Below are positions 63,931-64,000 of a DNA stretch of 64,000 nt, in pieces; position 1 is the first letter of the stretch; every line of letters starts with the position of its first letter. Both the position numbers and the translations under genes were made by a program. The stretch is taken from contig NZ_QGLK01000001.1 in the NCBI RefSeq assembly GCF_003202755.1, positions 910,821-974,820 of the forward strand, read 5' to 3'. A model generated the notes under the pieces. It saw nothing but the letters and a program-made list of their open reading frames with translations. It did no database searches and was not told the origin of the DNA. Source of the DNA: Bifidobacterium asteroides (GTDB taxonomy: Bacteria > Actinomycetota > Actinomycetes > Actinomycetales > Bifidobacteriaceae).

Positions 63931-64000
63931 TCAGAGTGTGGTGTTGGGGTATCTGACTGGTGTGTGGAACTCGTTCCAGTTGATGGCGGTGCCGTAGTGT
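63931..64000 (-). CDS. 3' end of an unidentified minus-strand gene (partial)
   Basis: The last bases of the window read, on the minus strand, as HYGTAINWNEFHTPVRYPN plus three residues and a TGA at 63931-63933. The wording (TPV, Trp, aromatic residues) recalls the C-termini of integrase-type transposases, but the fragment is too short to assign. Its location beside a tRNA gene fits a mobile element. The region 63846-63930 shows a GT-rich strand bias and no gene. Confidence 0.3.
   Translation of the reverse strand, partial: HYGTAINWNEFHTPVRYPNTTL

Overview
This window is a piece of a high-G+C actinobacterial chromosome and most likely comes from Bifidobacterium or a close relative in the Bifidobacteriaceae. 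The reasons are the gene content and order: RbpA, GuaB3, an Rv3235-like protein, a fused PafB-PafC regulator, a TrpC-TrpB fusion, the pgsA-DUF881-sbp-DUF881-garA-merR block, and an arabinoside ABC locus without its own ATPase. Species cannot be assigned from sequence reading alone. Nearly all coding DNA is G+C-rich, with GGAG-type ribosome binding sites and frequent ATGA stop/start overlaps. An AT-richer pocket at about 21.0-27.95 kb stands out.

Layout. 0-3 kb: histidine phosphatase, an unknown membrane protein and glycerol dehydrogenase. 3.1-6.7 kb (minus strand): an ADP-ribosylglycohydrolase, an NCS1 nucleobase permease broken by a one-base frameshift, and a PfkB sugar kinase, which together look like a nucleoside scavenging operon. 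7.0-11.1 kb: tRNA-Ala(GGC), a D-2-hydroxyacid dehydrogenase, a DUF1287 gene interrupted by an in-frame TAG, a CorA transporter and an amino-acid-binding lipoprotein. 11.1-20.9 kb: leuS, then comEA-comEC-holA-tsaE-tsaB-rimI-tsaD, mostly overlapping or tightly spaced. 20.9-27.5 kb: tRNA-Asn(GTT) followed by an arabinoside locus (GH51 arabinofuranosidase, binding lipoprotein, two permeases, LacI regulator). It carries two identical palindromic operators, an intra-operon terminator and an unusually long RNA hairpin.

28.0-44.1 kb: an M23 peptidase, two acyl-CoA ligases, a large solute-binding lipoprotein, isocitrate dehydrogenase, guaB3, an Rv3235-like gene, peptide deformylase, then the rpsB-tsf-pyrH-frr-cdsA-rlmN housekeeping run. 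44.1-51.5 kb: histidine and tryptophan synthesis genes (hisF, hisI, trpCB, trpA, hisE, hisG) with lgt and rpe among them. 51.5-55.3 kb: the pgsA-DUF881-sbp-DUF881-garA-merR block. After a gene-poor stretch with inverted repeats, the minus strand carries a HAD phosphatase, rbpA (with a candidate sigma-R-type promoter), a Ski2-like helicase, a small membrane protein, fused PafBC and a UTP-glucose-1-phosphate uridylyltransferase. The window ends with tRNA-Pro(GGG), its terminator and the 3' end of an unidentified minus-strand gene.

No CRISPR array, rRNA gene, complete insertion sequence or replication origin was seen. The least explained signals are the 59-nt hairpin between the permease and lacI genes, the perfect 19-bp inverted repeat downstream of the merR gene, the rbpA promoter candidate, the paired LacI operators, and the two broken genes.
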